Shown piece after piece: positions 7,197 to 14,317 of a stretch of 14,317 bases of DNA. The position numbers and the translations under genes were made by a program. Positions within the stretch are counted from its first letter, which is position 1, and the number at the start of each line of letters is the position of its first letter. Location of the stretch: contig DAOTTW010000044.1 in NCBI GenBank assembly GCA_034437615.1, positions 1-14,317 on the forward strand, given 5' to 3'. Origin of the DNA: DAOTTW01 sp034437615 (GTDB lineage: Bacteria > Chloroflexota > Anaerolineae > Aggregatilineales > Phototrophicaceae). The notes beneath the pieces were generated by a model, which saw only the letters and a program-made list of their open reading frames with translations, had not been told where the DNA came from and made no database searches.

Positions 7197-8627
7197 TCAC
7201 TTCCAGTCTGCATCAATACGGCTGAGCAATGTGTAGGCGTCTTTGAGTAATGCTTTTTGGTCATCAGCAGAAACAGGCGCGTAGCGTCCGGCGCTGGCTT
7301 GTGAGAGCAGGGCACGCAGCTTTGTCTGTTTGTCATCCGGCAGGCGTTCCAGCACCTTCGCGAAGCTGTCCCGGTTGATGGCTTGGCCAGATTTTTGGCT
7401 GAGATAGGTTTGAATGACCTTCGGTATGCGCTCGTGTGCGGCTTTCGCGTCTAAGCCCTGAGCAGCGCGGATGTCTGCTAATGCTTGCTGCAACGCTTTG
7501 CTGCGCTGCTGGCGTTTTGGTTGCTTGCTAGTCATGGTTGTTGCCTGTGCGCTGTGTTTGGGACGCACGAACCATGCCAGCACCAGCAGCCCCGGCGAAA
7601 TGAGCCACAGCAGCCAGAATGTCTCATCCGGTAAAAGCGATTGCTGTGGCGGCTTTACTGCTAGTGGCTTGAGTGGGGGATTTTGTGCGCTTGCTGCTGT
7701 ATCCATGTCATTGGGGTCGGGGTTGCGGTTGAACCCTTGAAATGGGTCATCGCTGGCCCTGACCTCAATGCTAAGCGGGTTCGCTGTTCGTGTGATGTAT
7801 TGGCTGCTCTGTGGCTCGAAGAAGCTGAAGTTTAATTCTGATAGCGTGAGTGTGCCTGTTTCGCCGGGGACCAGCGTCCAGCGGAAGGTTTTGCTGCCGA
7901 ATGTGGCGCTTTCGGTTGTAAATTGTGGCGATTGGCGATAAACACGCCAGCTATCCGGCAAATCCAATTCTGGGGCGAGTGCTTGCTCAAGATTGCCGGA
8001 GCCACGCACGATCAAGCGTAAGTCGGTTGCGTCACCAACAGCAATATCATCCTGACTGATTGTGGCTTCGATGTCGAATTGGCCGACTGCGTTGGTGAAT
8101 GAGTCGGGCGCATTTGCTGGTAAAGGCTGCACATTCAGCGTGAACGTCGGGCCATCCAACGCAATGGCGTCGTCAAATGGCGTTTCTGGTGCGACAATGC
8201 GCAGCGCTTCAATGGTTAGCTGCCCGCTACGCAATGGGATGAGCGTCCGACGTTCCAGAATTTCCGTGTAGATGGTGCCGTTGCGTAGTTCTGTGTTCGG
8301 GTTATCTGGCGTAAAGATGTCACGCACGTAGAAGCCGTCAAAATCCGGGATGCGGAAATTGCGCAGCGAGAAGCGCTGTATGTCACTTGTCAGCAAGCGC
8401 CATGTGTACGTGATAGGCTGGCCGATGTAGGGGGCTGTGTTGTCGATTTCGGCTTCGATGATGTGCGGTGCGCTTGTCGTTTGTGCGCCTGTCACGCTTG
8501 CTGTAAACGTCAATGCAAATAACAGCCACAAAGACCAGATGCAAAGTATTTGTCGGCTTCCATGACAGCAGTAGATGATGTTGGGCGGTAGCTTGGTCCG
8601 TGTGTGTGTATGGCTTTGCTGCGTCAA
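7197..8627 (-). CDS. batD: BatD-like oxygen tolerance protein, membrane-anchored with Ig-like domains
   Basis: From the TTG at 8627 this is a 476-residue protein. A signal sequence (about 27-48) is followed by beta-rich Ig-like repeats, including TAPYIGQPITYTWRL, DFDGFYVRD and IAVGDATDLRLIVRGSGNL, which are characteristic of BatD. A single membrane helix lies at about 337-354 and a basic, helical cytoplasmic tail ends the protein. The frame is open to a TTG at 8663 and a GTG at 8660. I prefer 8627 because GAGGA lies 4 nt upstream and because the extended -10 element at 8674-8666 would start transcription after 8663. The n-region before the signal is still long, so the exact start is uncertain. 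It is followed 6 bp later by batE. Family roles are inferred from Bacteroides and spirochaete Bat operons. Confidence 0.86.
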   Translation of the reverse strand: MTQQSHTHTRTKLPPNIIYCCHGSRQILCIWSLWLLFALTFTASVTGAQTTSAPHIIEAEIDNTAPYIGQPITYTWRLLTSDIQRFSLRNFRIPDFDGFYVRDIFTPDNPNTELRNGTIYTEILERRTLIPLRSGQLTIEALRIVAPETPFDDAIALDGPTFTLNVQPLPANAPDSFTNAVGQFDIEATISQDDIAVGDATDLRLIVRGSGNLEQALAPELDLPDSWRVYRQSPQFTTESATFGSKTFRWTLVPGETGTLTLSELNFSFFEPQSSQYITRTANPLSIEVRASDDPFQGFNRNPDPNDMDTAASAQNPPLKPLAVKPPQQSLLPDETFWLLWLISPGLLVLAWFVRPKHSAQATTMTSKQPKRQQRSKALQQALADIRAAQGLDAKAAHERIPKVIQTYLSQKSGQAINRDSFAKVLERLPDDKQTKLRALLSQASAGRYAPVSADDQKALLKDAYTLLSRIDADWK

Positions 8628-8631
8628 CGCA

Positions 8632-8636
8632 TCCTC
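8632..8636 (-). promoter_or_regulatory. Ribosome binding site supporting a TTG start for batD
   Basis: GAGGA on the minus strand lies 4 nt before the TTG at 8627. The longer alternatives at 8663 (TTG) and 8660 (GTG) have only AT-rich sequence upstream and no Shine-Dalgarno match. Confidence 0.5.
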
Positions 8637-8665
8637 TTGTGGTATACCGTCCTGATGCACCAATC

Positions 8666-8674
8666 AATATATCA
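8666..8674 (-). promoter_or_regulatory. Extended -10 promoter for batD-batE
   Basis: TGATATATT on the minus strand fits the extended -10 form TGnTATAAT with one mismatch. There is no good -35 at 17 bp, which extended -10 promoters can tolerate. The expected transcription start near 8659 gives a leader of about 32 nt to the TTG at 8627. Confidence 0.45.
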
Positions 8675-8739
8675 TTTAGAATTGTCCAACAAGTCTAAGG
8701 GTTTATATCCGTGTATCAAGACAGTATTAAGGTCATGCG

Positions 8740-9153
8740 CTATGCGGTTTGCCGTGTGTCGATCAGGGCACGCAGCAGGTCCGTTGTGGTGATAATGCCG
8801 ATCAGTTCCCGTTCTCGCATGACGGGCAAGGCGCTGATGTGCTGGTCGATCATCATTTGTGCGGCCTGTTCCACGCTGTCGTCGGGTTCGATGAAGGTCA
8901 GCGTGTTGCTCATGATGCTCTTCACCAGCGTATAGCGCGAAAAACGGGCATCGGCTTCGTCGGTGGCGCTGCCAAGTGGCAGTGAGGCCAGTTTGCTATC
9001 GCGGTCACTTAGAATCCCGGCCAAGTCGCCATCGCCTTCTACAACGACCAGATGGCGCACATTGTTTTCGGCCATCAGATCGCGGGCGGTGGCCAGTGTG
9101 TCGGTGCGATGAACTTTAATTACGCTGCGGGTCATGTAATCAATGACTTTCAT
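8740..9153 (-). CDS. Protein with a pair of CBS domains
   Basis: This 137-residue soluble protein consists almost wholly of two CBS modules. The first spans about 7-58 (MTRSVIKVHRTDTL, NVRHLVVVEGDGDLAGILSDRD). The second spans about 80-132 (IMSNTLTFIEPDDSV, HISALPVMRERELIGIITTTDL). Such Bateman pairs bind adenosine nucleotides and usually act as energy or ligand sensors; no effector domain is fused here. An AGGAG site lies 11 nt before the ATG, a rather long spacing. The gene sits between the sugar dehydrogenase (177 bp upstream) and batD (112 bp to the preferred start), with gaps long enough for its own promoter. Its partner is unknown; co-localisation with batD-batE is the only hint. Confidence 0.93.
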   Translation of the reverse strand: MKVIDYMTRSVIKVHRTDTLATARDLMAENNVRHLVVVEGDGDLAGILSDRDSKLASLPLGSATDEADARFSRYTLVKSIMSNTLTFIEPDDSVEQAAQMMIDQHISALPVMRERELIGIITTTDLLRALIDTRQTA

Positions 9154-9217
9154 CAGATTTTATGCTCCTTCTTAAACTTCAAATATTTTTGTAATTTGTC
9201 TTTGCGCAGGTGGGCAA

Positions 9218-9229
9218 GTGATACCCTAC
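9218..9229 (-). promoter_or_regulatory. Weak candidate promoter element for the CBS gene
   Basis: GTAGGGTATCAC on the minus strand resembles GTAGGGTATAAT at the LysM operon promoter. Read as a -10 (TATCAC), it would give a leader of about 57 nt before the CBS ATG. The -35 position (ATGTAA) is poor. The call rests mainly on the shared motif. Confidence 0.25.
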
Positions 9230-9269
9230 AATTGTGACGATTACATCTAGCCTATACGCAAAGCCTGTG

Positions 9270-9307
9270 TGCGGCGCATAACAGAGATCATACAATTACG
9301 CGCCGCA
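9270..9307. terminator. GC-rich hairpin after the sugar dehydrogenase gene
   Basis: TGCGGCGC (9270-9277) is perfectly complementary to GCGCCGCA (9300-9307) with a 22-nt loop whose ends add three more pairs after one mismatch. It begins 23 bp past the dehydrogenase stop. No T-run follows on the minus strand, so it is at best an atypical terminator or a processing or stability hairpin. A 13-bp palindrome, CGCATGTCATGCG (9304-9316), overlaps its edge. Confidence 0.35.
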
Positions 9308-9330
9308 TGTCATGCGAACGTCCACAACAT

Positions 9331-10647
9331 TTACAGCGTTACAACCTTCTGATCGGTGCCCTTGAGCACGCCTGTTACATGGCGCGTATCCACCAGGATG
9401 ACGCTGTTCATCTTGACCTCTGCCCAATCGTAGCTGCTGTGGTCTGTCACAATGACGACACAATCCGCACCCGTCAGCAGATTGGTGCTGTAGGGGCTGC
9501 ATTGCATGGTCTCGCCTTCTTCCAGGCGGATGCTTGGCACATAGGGGTCATGGTATTGCACAAACGCGCCTTTCTTTTGCAGCAGTGCGATGATGTCCAG
9601 CGCCGGACTTTCGCGCACATCGTCCACATCGCGCTTATACGCTACGCCAAGCACCACAACATTGCTGCCCTTGACGGCCTTGCCGCTTTCGTTTAGCGCG
9701 TCTGCAACCTTTTCGACCACGTAATAGGGCATGGATGTGTTGATCTCGCTGGCTAATTCGATAAAGCGGGCGTTGTAATTGAGCGTCTTGAGCTTCCAGC
9801 TTAAGTAGTGGGGGTCAATGGGGATGCAGTGGCCGCCTAAGCCGGGACCCGGGTAAAACGGCATGAAGCCGAACGGTTTTGTACTGGCGGCGTCGATCAC
9901 TTCCCATACGTCGATGCCGAGGCGATCACAGATGATGGCCATTTCGTTTACCAGCCCGATATTGACCGCACGGAAAGTATTTTCCAGCAGCTTAACCATT
10001 TCTGCGCTGGTCGGGTTCGTGACGGGCACGATGGTATCAATCGCCTTTTCGTAGAATGCTTGCGTAATCTCTGTACAGTCAGGGGTAATACCGCCGACGA
10101 CTTTGGGTGTATTGCGCACCTGATAGCGCTTATTGCCGGGGTCGATGCGCTCTGGCGAGAACGCAATAAACAGGTTATCGCCTACCGTCAGGCCGTTTTG
10201 CGTCAGGCGTGGCAGGATAATTTCTTCTGTGGTGCCGGGATAAGTTGTGCTTTCTAGGACGACGAGCATTCCCGGCTGCAAAATGCCTGCGATGGCGTCT
10301 ACTGCCTGAATGATGTAAGACACATCCGGGTCTTTGGTCTTGGTCAGTGGCGTCGGGACGCAGATACTGATGGCGTCTACGCTGTGCAAGTCGTCATAAG
10401 ATGTCGTACCGTGCAGATGGCCGGATTGCACCAACGGGGCGAGGCGCTCGGTGGTGACATCCGCGATGTAGCTTTCGCCCCGGTTGAGCGTTTCCATTTT
10501 TTGCTCGTCGATGTCTAGCCCCAGCACATGAAAGCCTGCCTCTGCAAATTCAACCGCAAGCGGTAAGCCCACATAACCCATGCCGATGACGGCCAGGGTC
10601 GCTGTGCGGGCTTCGATGCGGTCCAGCAGGGTTTGTTTGTAGCTCAT
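9331..10647 (-). CDS. Nucleotide sugar dehydrogenase, UDP-N-acetylglucosamine 6-dehydrogenase (WbpA) type
   Basis: This 438-residue enzyme should oxidise C6 of a UDP-N-acetylhexosamine with two NAD+ to the uronic acid, a precursor for surface polysaccharides. The N-terminal Rossmann fold shows IGMGYVGLP (21-29) and the acidic end of the second strand LDID (44-47). The substrate region shows SAEMVKLLENTFRAVNI (214-230, with Lys219). GLGGHCIPIDP (269-279) carries the catalytic thiol Cys274. A C-terminal UDP-binding domain includes GVAYKRDVDDVRESPAL. Length and N-terminus resemble Pseudomonas WbpA more than UDP-glucose dehydrogenases, though UDP-ManNAc specificity cannot be excluded. AAAGG lies about 7 nt before the ATG. 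It follows batC by 45 bp, so it may be read from the Bat operon. No other polysaccharide gene is in the window, which makes its placement here unusual. Confidence 0.95.
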   Translation of the reverse strand: MSYKQTLLDRIEARTATLAVIGMGYVGLPLAVEFAEAGFHVLGLDIDEQKMETLNRGESYIADVTTERLAPLVQSGHLHGTTSYDDLHSVDAISICVPTPLTKTKDPDVSYIIQAVDAIAGILQPGMLVVLESTTYPGTTEEIILPRLTQNGLTVGDNLFIAFSPERIDPGNKRYQVRNTPKVVGGITPDCTEITQAFYEKAIDTIVPVTNPTSAEMVKLLENTFRAVNIGLVNEMAIICDRLGIDVWEVIDAASTKPFGFMPFYPGPGLGGHCIPIDPHYLSWKLKTLNYNARFIELASEINTSMPYYVVEKVADALNESGKAVKGSNVVVLGVAYKRDVDDVRESPALDIIALLQKKGAFVQYHDPYVPSIRLEEGETMQCSPYSTNLLTGADCVVIVTDHSSYDWAEVKMNSVILVDTRHVTGVLKGTDQKVVTL

Positions 10648-10692
10648 GGTCTGCCTTTCGTGATTTCAATTAGAATCCGTACAATTGTTGTT

Positions 10693-11454
10693 CTACCAAT
10701 CTTTGCCGGATGTCGGTGTGCCCGGTGTGACCAGCGGGTCCGGCAGGCCGCCAATGCTATCTTGCTCGAATTGCACCGGGTCCAGCACGCGCTTGGCGTC
10801 TTCAACCAGTATTGGCCCCTGCATCTCGATCTCGCTTTCGCGTGGGTCATCACCAATTTCACCCGCCTCGGCTAAACCAGTGCGTTCTTCCCCGACTGGG
10901 TTCTCCGGTGGCGGTGTGGGTGTCGGCGGTTCGTCCTGGCCACCGGGGTCAGGCGTTGGCGTCATGGATGGGTCTGCCTGTTGATCTTCTGGTTCGGTGC
11001 GCATCTCCATCGCAGTTGGCGTCGGTGATATTAAATTCGCGTTGGCCAATTCCAGGTTGAAGCGTGCGGCATCGTTGTTTTCTTCTAATAGCAGCACCTG
11101 CCGATAGGCACTGATGGCCTGCGGGAAGAAGTTCTGCTCAAAGTACAGGTTGCCTAGATTATAGTAGGCGTCTGCGATGAGCGTTTCATCCCCGCGATTG
11201 ACGGCCTGTTGCAACGCTGCAATAGCATTGCTCAGTTGCGCGTCACGGGCGAAGGCTTCTGCGCTGTTGAAATACAGTAGCGGGTTATTCGGGTCCGCGA
11301 CCTGTGCTGCGGTGTAGGCTTGAACAGCCGCCTGATAATCGCCCTGCGCTGTGTACCAGTTGGCGGCGTTATTGCGTTCTGCCGGGTCTGTGGTGCAGGC
11401 GGCCAGCAGCAGCACTATCAACCCCACAATTGCGATACCTGAAAAGCGTCGCAT
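10693..11454 (-). CDS. batC: BatC-like TPR lipoprotein
   Basis: This 253-residue protein has a lipoprotein signal with a lipobox ending at Cys20 (LLAAC), so it should be anchored outside the cytoplasmic membrane. TPR motifs cover about 28-140: WYTAQGDYQAAVQAYTAAQ, YFNSAEAFARDAQLSNAI and YYNLGNLYFEQNFFPQAI. A disordered Pro/Thr/Glu-rich tail follows. Near the C-terminus, EDAKRVLDP resembles the conserved closing motif of BatC proteins. It starts 3 bp after the stop of the BatB-like gene, in the canonical A-B-C order. TPR proteins act as protein-protein scaffolds, so the likely partners are the two VWA proteins; that is inferred from synteny. Confidence 0.85.
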   Translation of the reverse strand: MRRFSGIAIVGLIVLLLAACTTDPAERNNAANWYTAQGDYQAAVQAYTAAQVADPNNPLLYFNSAEAFARDAQLSNAIAALQQAVNRGDETLIADAYYNLGNLYFEQNFFPQAISAYRQVLLLEENNDAARFNLELANANLISPTPTAMEMRTEPEDQQADPSMTPTPDPGGQDEPPTPTPPPENPVGEERTGLAEAGEIGDDPRESEIEMQGPILVEDAKRVLDPVQFEQDSIGGLPDPLVTPGTPTSGKDW

Positions 11455-11457
11455 ATT

Positions 11458-12456
11458 TTATTTTGCCTCGCGTCGTGTTTCGGGCAACAGCATATCTACT
11501 GAGAGCGCCAGCAACGCCAGCAATACGAACAAGCCGAAACGCTCGGTCGGGCGCGTGACGACCTGCTCCCCTAGTGTACCAGCTTGTGCCTGATTAATAT
11601 CGTTTAGAATAGAGGGGAACTGTGCGCTCCCTGCTGCATAGGTGCCGTCGGTTGCCTCTGCGATTCGGCTGAGAATATCGGCGTTCAAGCGCGTTTCGAC
11701 CAGCGTACCTGTCTCATCGACCTTGTAATCTATCACGTTACCCGCGTCGTCATATTCGGGGATAATTTCGCCCTGTTCGGTGCCATAGCCAATCGTATGC
11801 ACCGTTACGCCCTGATCGTGTGCATCTTGTGCTGCTGCAATCACGCGCCCTTCGTGGTCTTCGCCATCGCTCATGATAATCAGGAAGTTGTCGGCTCCGG
11901 TGCGCGGGTCAAAAGCTGGGACTGAGCGCTGGATGGCTTTTTCTAGCGCTGTGCCTTGCTGTGTGATGGCCCCCGTGCTGATGTCATCCAGAAATACGAG
12001 CGCCGCATCCATATCATAGGTCAGCGGCATGTAGAGGTATGCTTCGCCCGCAAACAAGATAATACCGACCTCGTTGCCTTCTAGCTCCGCCAGCAAGTCG
12101 CGTAAATCCAGCTTAGCGCGTTCCAGACGACTCGGTGACACGTCCCTTGCATTCATGCTGCGGCTGACATCCAGCGCGACGATCACAGCCACCCCTTGCG
12201 TTTCGATGCGCTCGGTTTCGATGCCCCAGGTTGGGCGTGCCAGCGCGACAATCACGCCAGCCAGCGCCGCCAACCACATCGCCGCCTTCCAGCGGCGGCG
12301 TGCAGGGCTGACCTGAGCCAGCAGCATAGCAATCAGGTCTGGTTCACCGATGCGGCGCAGGGCAGCGCGCCGTGCAGCAGCACGTGCCCACAAGAAAAGC
12401 GCCATCAGCGGCACCAACAGCAGCAATAACAGGGCGTTTGTGTTCGCGAAATTCAT
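11458..12456 (-). CDS. batB: BatB-like membrane VWA-domain protein
   Basis: This 332-residue protein has two N-terminal membrane helices (about 8-24 and 58-72), a von Willebrand A domain (about 88-300) and a C-terminal helix (about 309-325), the Bat layout. The metal-ion-dependent adhesion site is complete: DVSRS (Asp96, Ser98, Ser100), Thr169 and Asp197 in MSDGED. It should therefore bind a divalent metal and a protein ligand. VWA proteins of this type work with MoxR AAA+ ATPases, none of which is in the window. An acidic insertion near EIIPEYDDAGNVIDYKVDE lies after the metal site and is seen in BatB-type proteins. It begins 12 bp after the BatA-like stop. Which of the two VWA genes is A or B is assigned by order. 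Confidence 0.9.
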   Translation of the reverse strand: MNFANTNALLLLLLVPLMALFLWARAAARRAALRRIGEPDLIAMLLAQVSPARRRWKAAMWLAALAGVIVALARPTWGIETERIETQGVAVIVALDVSRSMNARDVSPSRLERAKLDLRDLLAELEGNEVGIILFAGEAYLYMPLTYDMDAALVFLDDISTGAITQQGTALEKAIQRSVPAFDPRTGADNFLIIMSDGEDHEGRVIAAAQDAHDQGVTVHTIGYGTEQGEIIPEYDDAGNVIDYKVDETGTLVETRLNADILSRIAEATDGTYAAGSAQFPSILNDINQAQAGTLGEQVVTRPTERFGLFVLLALLALSVDMLLPETRREAK

Positions 12457-12468
12457 ACACTACCTGCT

Positions 12469-13452
12469 TTAGGGGATCGTCTGGAAGATTGTATGGCGCA
12501 GGATGCGCCCTAGCAAAAGCAAGAGCAAGGCAGCCAGCAAGAAGCCTCCGGCTTGATCTTGCCAGCGCACCAGCGCTACGCGGTCCAGGTCGATGCGCTC
12601 AAGTTGGTCGATTTCGTCGTAGATGTCCTGCAAATCCAGCGCATCCAGCGCGTTATAGTAAGCCCCATTGCCGATGCTGGCAATCTGACGCAGCAAATCC
12701 TCGTCCAGCGTGTCTGGAAGATTGCGGCCTGTGGTGCCGATGCCGATGGTATAGATGCGGATGCCGAAAGCTTGGGCCGCCTCAGCCGCGAGAATCGGGT
12801 CAACGCTGCCCGTGTTGTTTTCGCCATCGGTCAGCAGCACAATCACTTTGCTGGGCGCGTCGCTTTGCCGTAGCATATTCGCAGATGAGGCCAGGCCCAG
12901 GCCAATCGCCGTGCGTTCACCTAGACCAAGCGCTGACGCTAGCTGTACTTCGTCCAGGGCGGCCAGCAACACGTCATAATCCAGCGTGGGTGGAGCCTGA
13001 TAAAATGCCTGTTCCCCAAAGACCACCAGCCCAATGCGGTCAAATTCACGGCCCCGTATAAAATCGCTGATGACACTTTTGGCGGCTTCGAGGCGGGATG
13101 GGTCGAAATCCGGTATGTCCATGCTATTAGATATATCCAGCGTCATCACCATGTCGATGCCCTGTCCACGAATAATCTCGCGGGAGGTGCCGGCCTGTGG
13201 ACGCGCTAATGCAACAAGTAGCAGCACCCAGGCCAATAAGCGCAGCACGTCCGGCAAGCGGCGCAAGCGCACGCGCAAGCCCATCGGCAAGCCACCGAGC
13301 AGGCGCGTATCGGAATAGCGCATTACGGGCGGCGCTGCACGTCCTCGCCCGCGCTGCCAGCGCAGCAGCAGTAGCAGGGTCGGTATCAGCAGCAGAAAAG
13401 CGTAGGGATGTGCGAAGCGAAGATCAAATTCAGGCATGGGTGACAGGCTCAT
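12469..13452 (-). CDS. batA: BatA-like membrane VWA-domain protein
   Basis: This 327-residue protein has membrane helices at about 16-31 and 66-83, a VWA domain (about 98-290) and a C-terminal helix (about 303-318). The metal site is intact: DISNS (Asp106, Ser108, Ser110), Thr181 and Asp209 in LTDGEN. The motif following helix two (ALARPQAG) is typical of BatA. The start at 13452 overlaps the previous gene by 23 bp. An ATG at 13437 (overlap 8 bp, as ATGCCTGA) is equally plausible, since neither has a strong ribosome site. With BatB it probably forms the membrane VWA pair that interacts with a MoxR ATPase encoded upstream. Confidence 0.92.
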   Translation of the reverse strand: MSLSPMPEFDLRFAHPYAFLLLIPTLLLLLRWQRGRGRAAPPVMRYSDTRLLGGLPMGLRVRLRRLPDVLRLLAWVLLLVALARPQAGTSREIIRGQGIDMVMTLDISNSMDIPDFDPSRLEAAKSVISDFIRGREFDRIGLVVFGEQAFYQAPPTLDYDVLLAALDEVQLASALGLGERTAIGLGLASSANMLRQSDAPSKVIVLLTDGENNTGSVDPILAAEAAQAFGIRIYTIGIGTTGRNLPDTLDEDLLRQIASIGNGAYYNALDALDLQDIYDEIDQLERIDLDRVALVRWQDQAGGFLLAALLLLLLGRILRHTIFQTIP

Positions 13453-14317
13453 TCTGGGCTTCGGATTTTTCGGCGTCTTGCAACCAGCGGATCGCGAAGA
13501 AAATCAACTGGCCGCTGCTACTTTCGTCGGGCTGGAAGCGTGCAAATTTTACCAGATCAGCCTGTGTGAGTAGCTGGTTCAGGCGGCTGCGCAGTGTGCT
13601 ACCCAGTAAATCGCGCTCTTGCAGATAGCCGTTGAGTTCAGCGCTGGTCATCTCTGTGGCTGGGATGTTAAAACGCCCCTGCACATAGCGCCGCACCTGA
13701 TTCGCTACCAGTGGGTAAACCTGCTCCGGTGGCAGGTCTTGCTCGCGTAAATCCTGCAATTCTGCGATGGCCAGGCCTGCCGGCGTGGTGGGGCGCGTCA
13801 GTTGCACGGTGCGGACACCACGCCGCAGCAGATACAGTAACAGGCTAAGCACCACCACAATAGCACTGACGATACCCACAGGCACCCAGGGCGAGAGGTA
13901 CGGCAGATCACGCGGGGCTAGCCAGGGCTGTAGCGTCAGCGAGGGGGCATCAACCAGCACGCTTGGCACATCAAAAAAGGCCGATTCAACCGGGGCGACG
14001 ATGGGGCTGCTGCCCGATACGCTGAAGCGCACGGTGATCTCTGGCGTAAGGTGCCTGCCTGATTCCCACAGGACCATTTGCAGCGCTTGCGTGTGGATGA
14101 TGGCATCGTCGGTGACTTCACGCTGACGCTCAGAGGTGCCGAGTACCTGAAACGGTTCGGCGTCTTGCGGGAATTCGGGCCATTCGATGATGGTCACGTT
14201 GGGCGGCGTCTCGATGCGAATTTGAACCTGCACCTGCTCCCCGATGAGTGGCTGATCGGTATCCACAACCACAAGTCGTGCGTCAATCAAGCCGACGAGG
14301 GCTGCATCAATATCGGG
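13430..14317 (-). CDS. BatD/DUF4381-like membrane protein, N-terminus beyond window
   Basis: The frame stays open to the window edge, giving 295 visible residues. The in-frame TTG at 14290 need not be the start, because the upstream codons (PDIDAALVGL) read as normal coding and no signal peptide has been reached. The visible part begins with an Ig-like beta domain (ARLVVVDTDQPLIGEQVQVQI). A membrane helix follows (about 136-156 counting from the TTG), then a helical cytoplasmic region with PAGLAIAELQDL and YPLVANQVRRYVQGRF. This matches the DUF4381/BatD-like protein found between DUF58 and batA in moxR-DUF58-batA-batB operons. Its stop lies inside the start of batA, so translation is probably coupled. 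It is the second BatD-like protein in the window. Confidence 0.8.
   Translation of the reverse strand, partial: PDIDAALVGLIDARLVVVDTDQPLIGEQVQVQIRIETPPNVTIIEWPEFPQDAEPFQVLGTSERQREVTDDAIIHTQALQMVLWESGRHLTPEITVRFSVSGSSPIVAPVESAFFDVPSVLVDAPSLTLQPWLAPRDLPYLSPWVPVGIVSAIVVVLSLLLYLLRRGVRTVQLTRPTTPAGLAIAELQDLREQDLPPEQVYPLVANQVRRYVQGRFNIPATEMTSAELNGYLQERDLLGSTLRSRLNQLLTQADLVKFARFQPDESSSGQLIFFAIRWLQDAEKSEAQNEPVTHA

Noticed and set aside
10648..10692. A separate promoter for the sugar dehydrogenase in the 45-bp gap
   Set aside because: No -35/-10 pair with usable spacing was found; only a short ACAATTGT palindrome is present. Read-through from batC is simpler.
12372..13061. A 229-codon plus-strand open frame
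   Set aside because: It is antisense to the BatA-like and BatB-like genes, whose MIDAS motifs show the real coding strand. Its Arg/Cys/Pro-rich product has no recognisable domain.

Overview
The window is a moderate-GC bacterial segment. Every gene I can support lies on the minus strand, so transcription runs from high to low coordinates. The secreted proteins carry long Thr/Pro/Glu linkers of the TPT/DEPT kind joined to LysM domains with the YxVxPGDTL signature. Together with TTG starts and the gene content, this suggests a member of Chloroflexota (Anaerolineae or a relative). That is an inference from protein style; no rRNA or marker gene is present to confirm it.

Layout in the direction of transcription. 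(1) 14317 to 10693 is the core of a Bat (aerotolerance-type) cluster. It holds a BatD/DUF4381-like membrane protein cut by the window edge, a BatA-like and a BatB-like VWA protein with complete MIDAS motifs, and a BatC-like TPR lipoprotein, packed with short gaps or overlaps. (2) 10647 to 8740 holds a UDP-N-acetylhexosamine 6-dehydrogenase (WbpA type) and a two-CBS-domain protein. (3) 8627 to 6417 returns to the Bat theme with BatD and a BatE-like TPR/two-TM/SH3 protein. The Bat set is thus split by a nucleotide-sugar gene and a CBS gene on the same strand.

(4) A 366-bp non-coding gap (6051-6416) contains a cluster of TTTGGGAT repeats, including an 18-bp perfect palindrome, and a good sigma70-type promoter. 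That promoter drives a three-gene operon (6050 to 2227): a secreted jelly-roll/LysM protein, a small cytosolic DUF192 protein, and a secreted triple-LysM M23 endopeptidase that starts with TTG overlapping the previous stop. (5) After a 139-bp gap holding inverted TTTGCGC half-sites and an 18-bp tandem repeat, a family GH31 alpha-glucosidase begins and runs off the left edge.

Functionally, most of the window concerns the cell envelope. The Bat proteins probably work with a MoxR AAA+ ATPase encoded upstream, outside the window. The LysM proteins bind or cut peptidoglycan or a similar glycan. The dehydrogenase supplies uronic-acid amino sugars for surface polysaccharide. GH31 is cytosolic carbohydrate catabolism and appears unrelated. 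I found no RNA genes, CRISPR arrays or mobile elements. The points most worth checking are the split Bat cluster, the TTTGGGAT repeat block, the inverted and direct repeats upstream of GH31, and the start sites of three genes.
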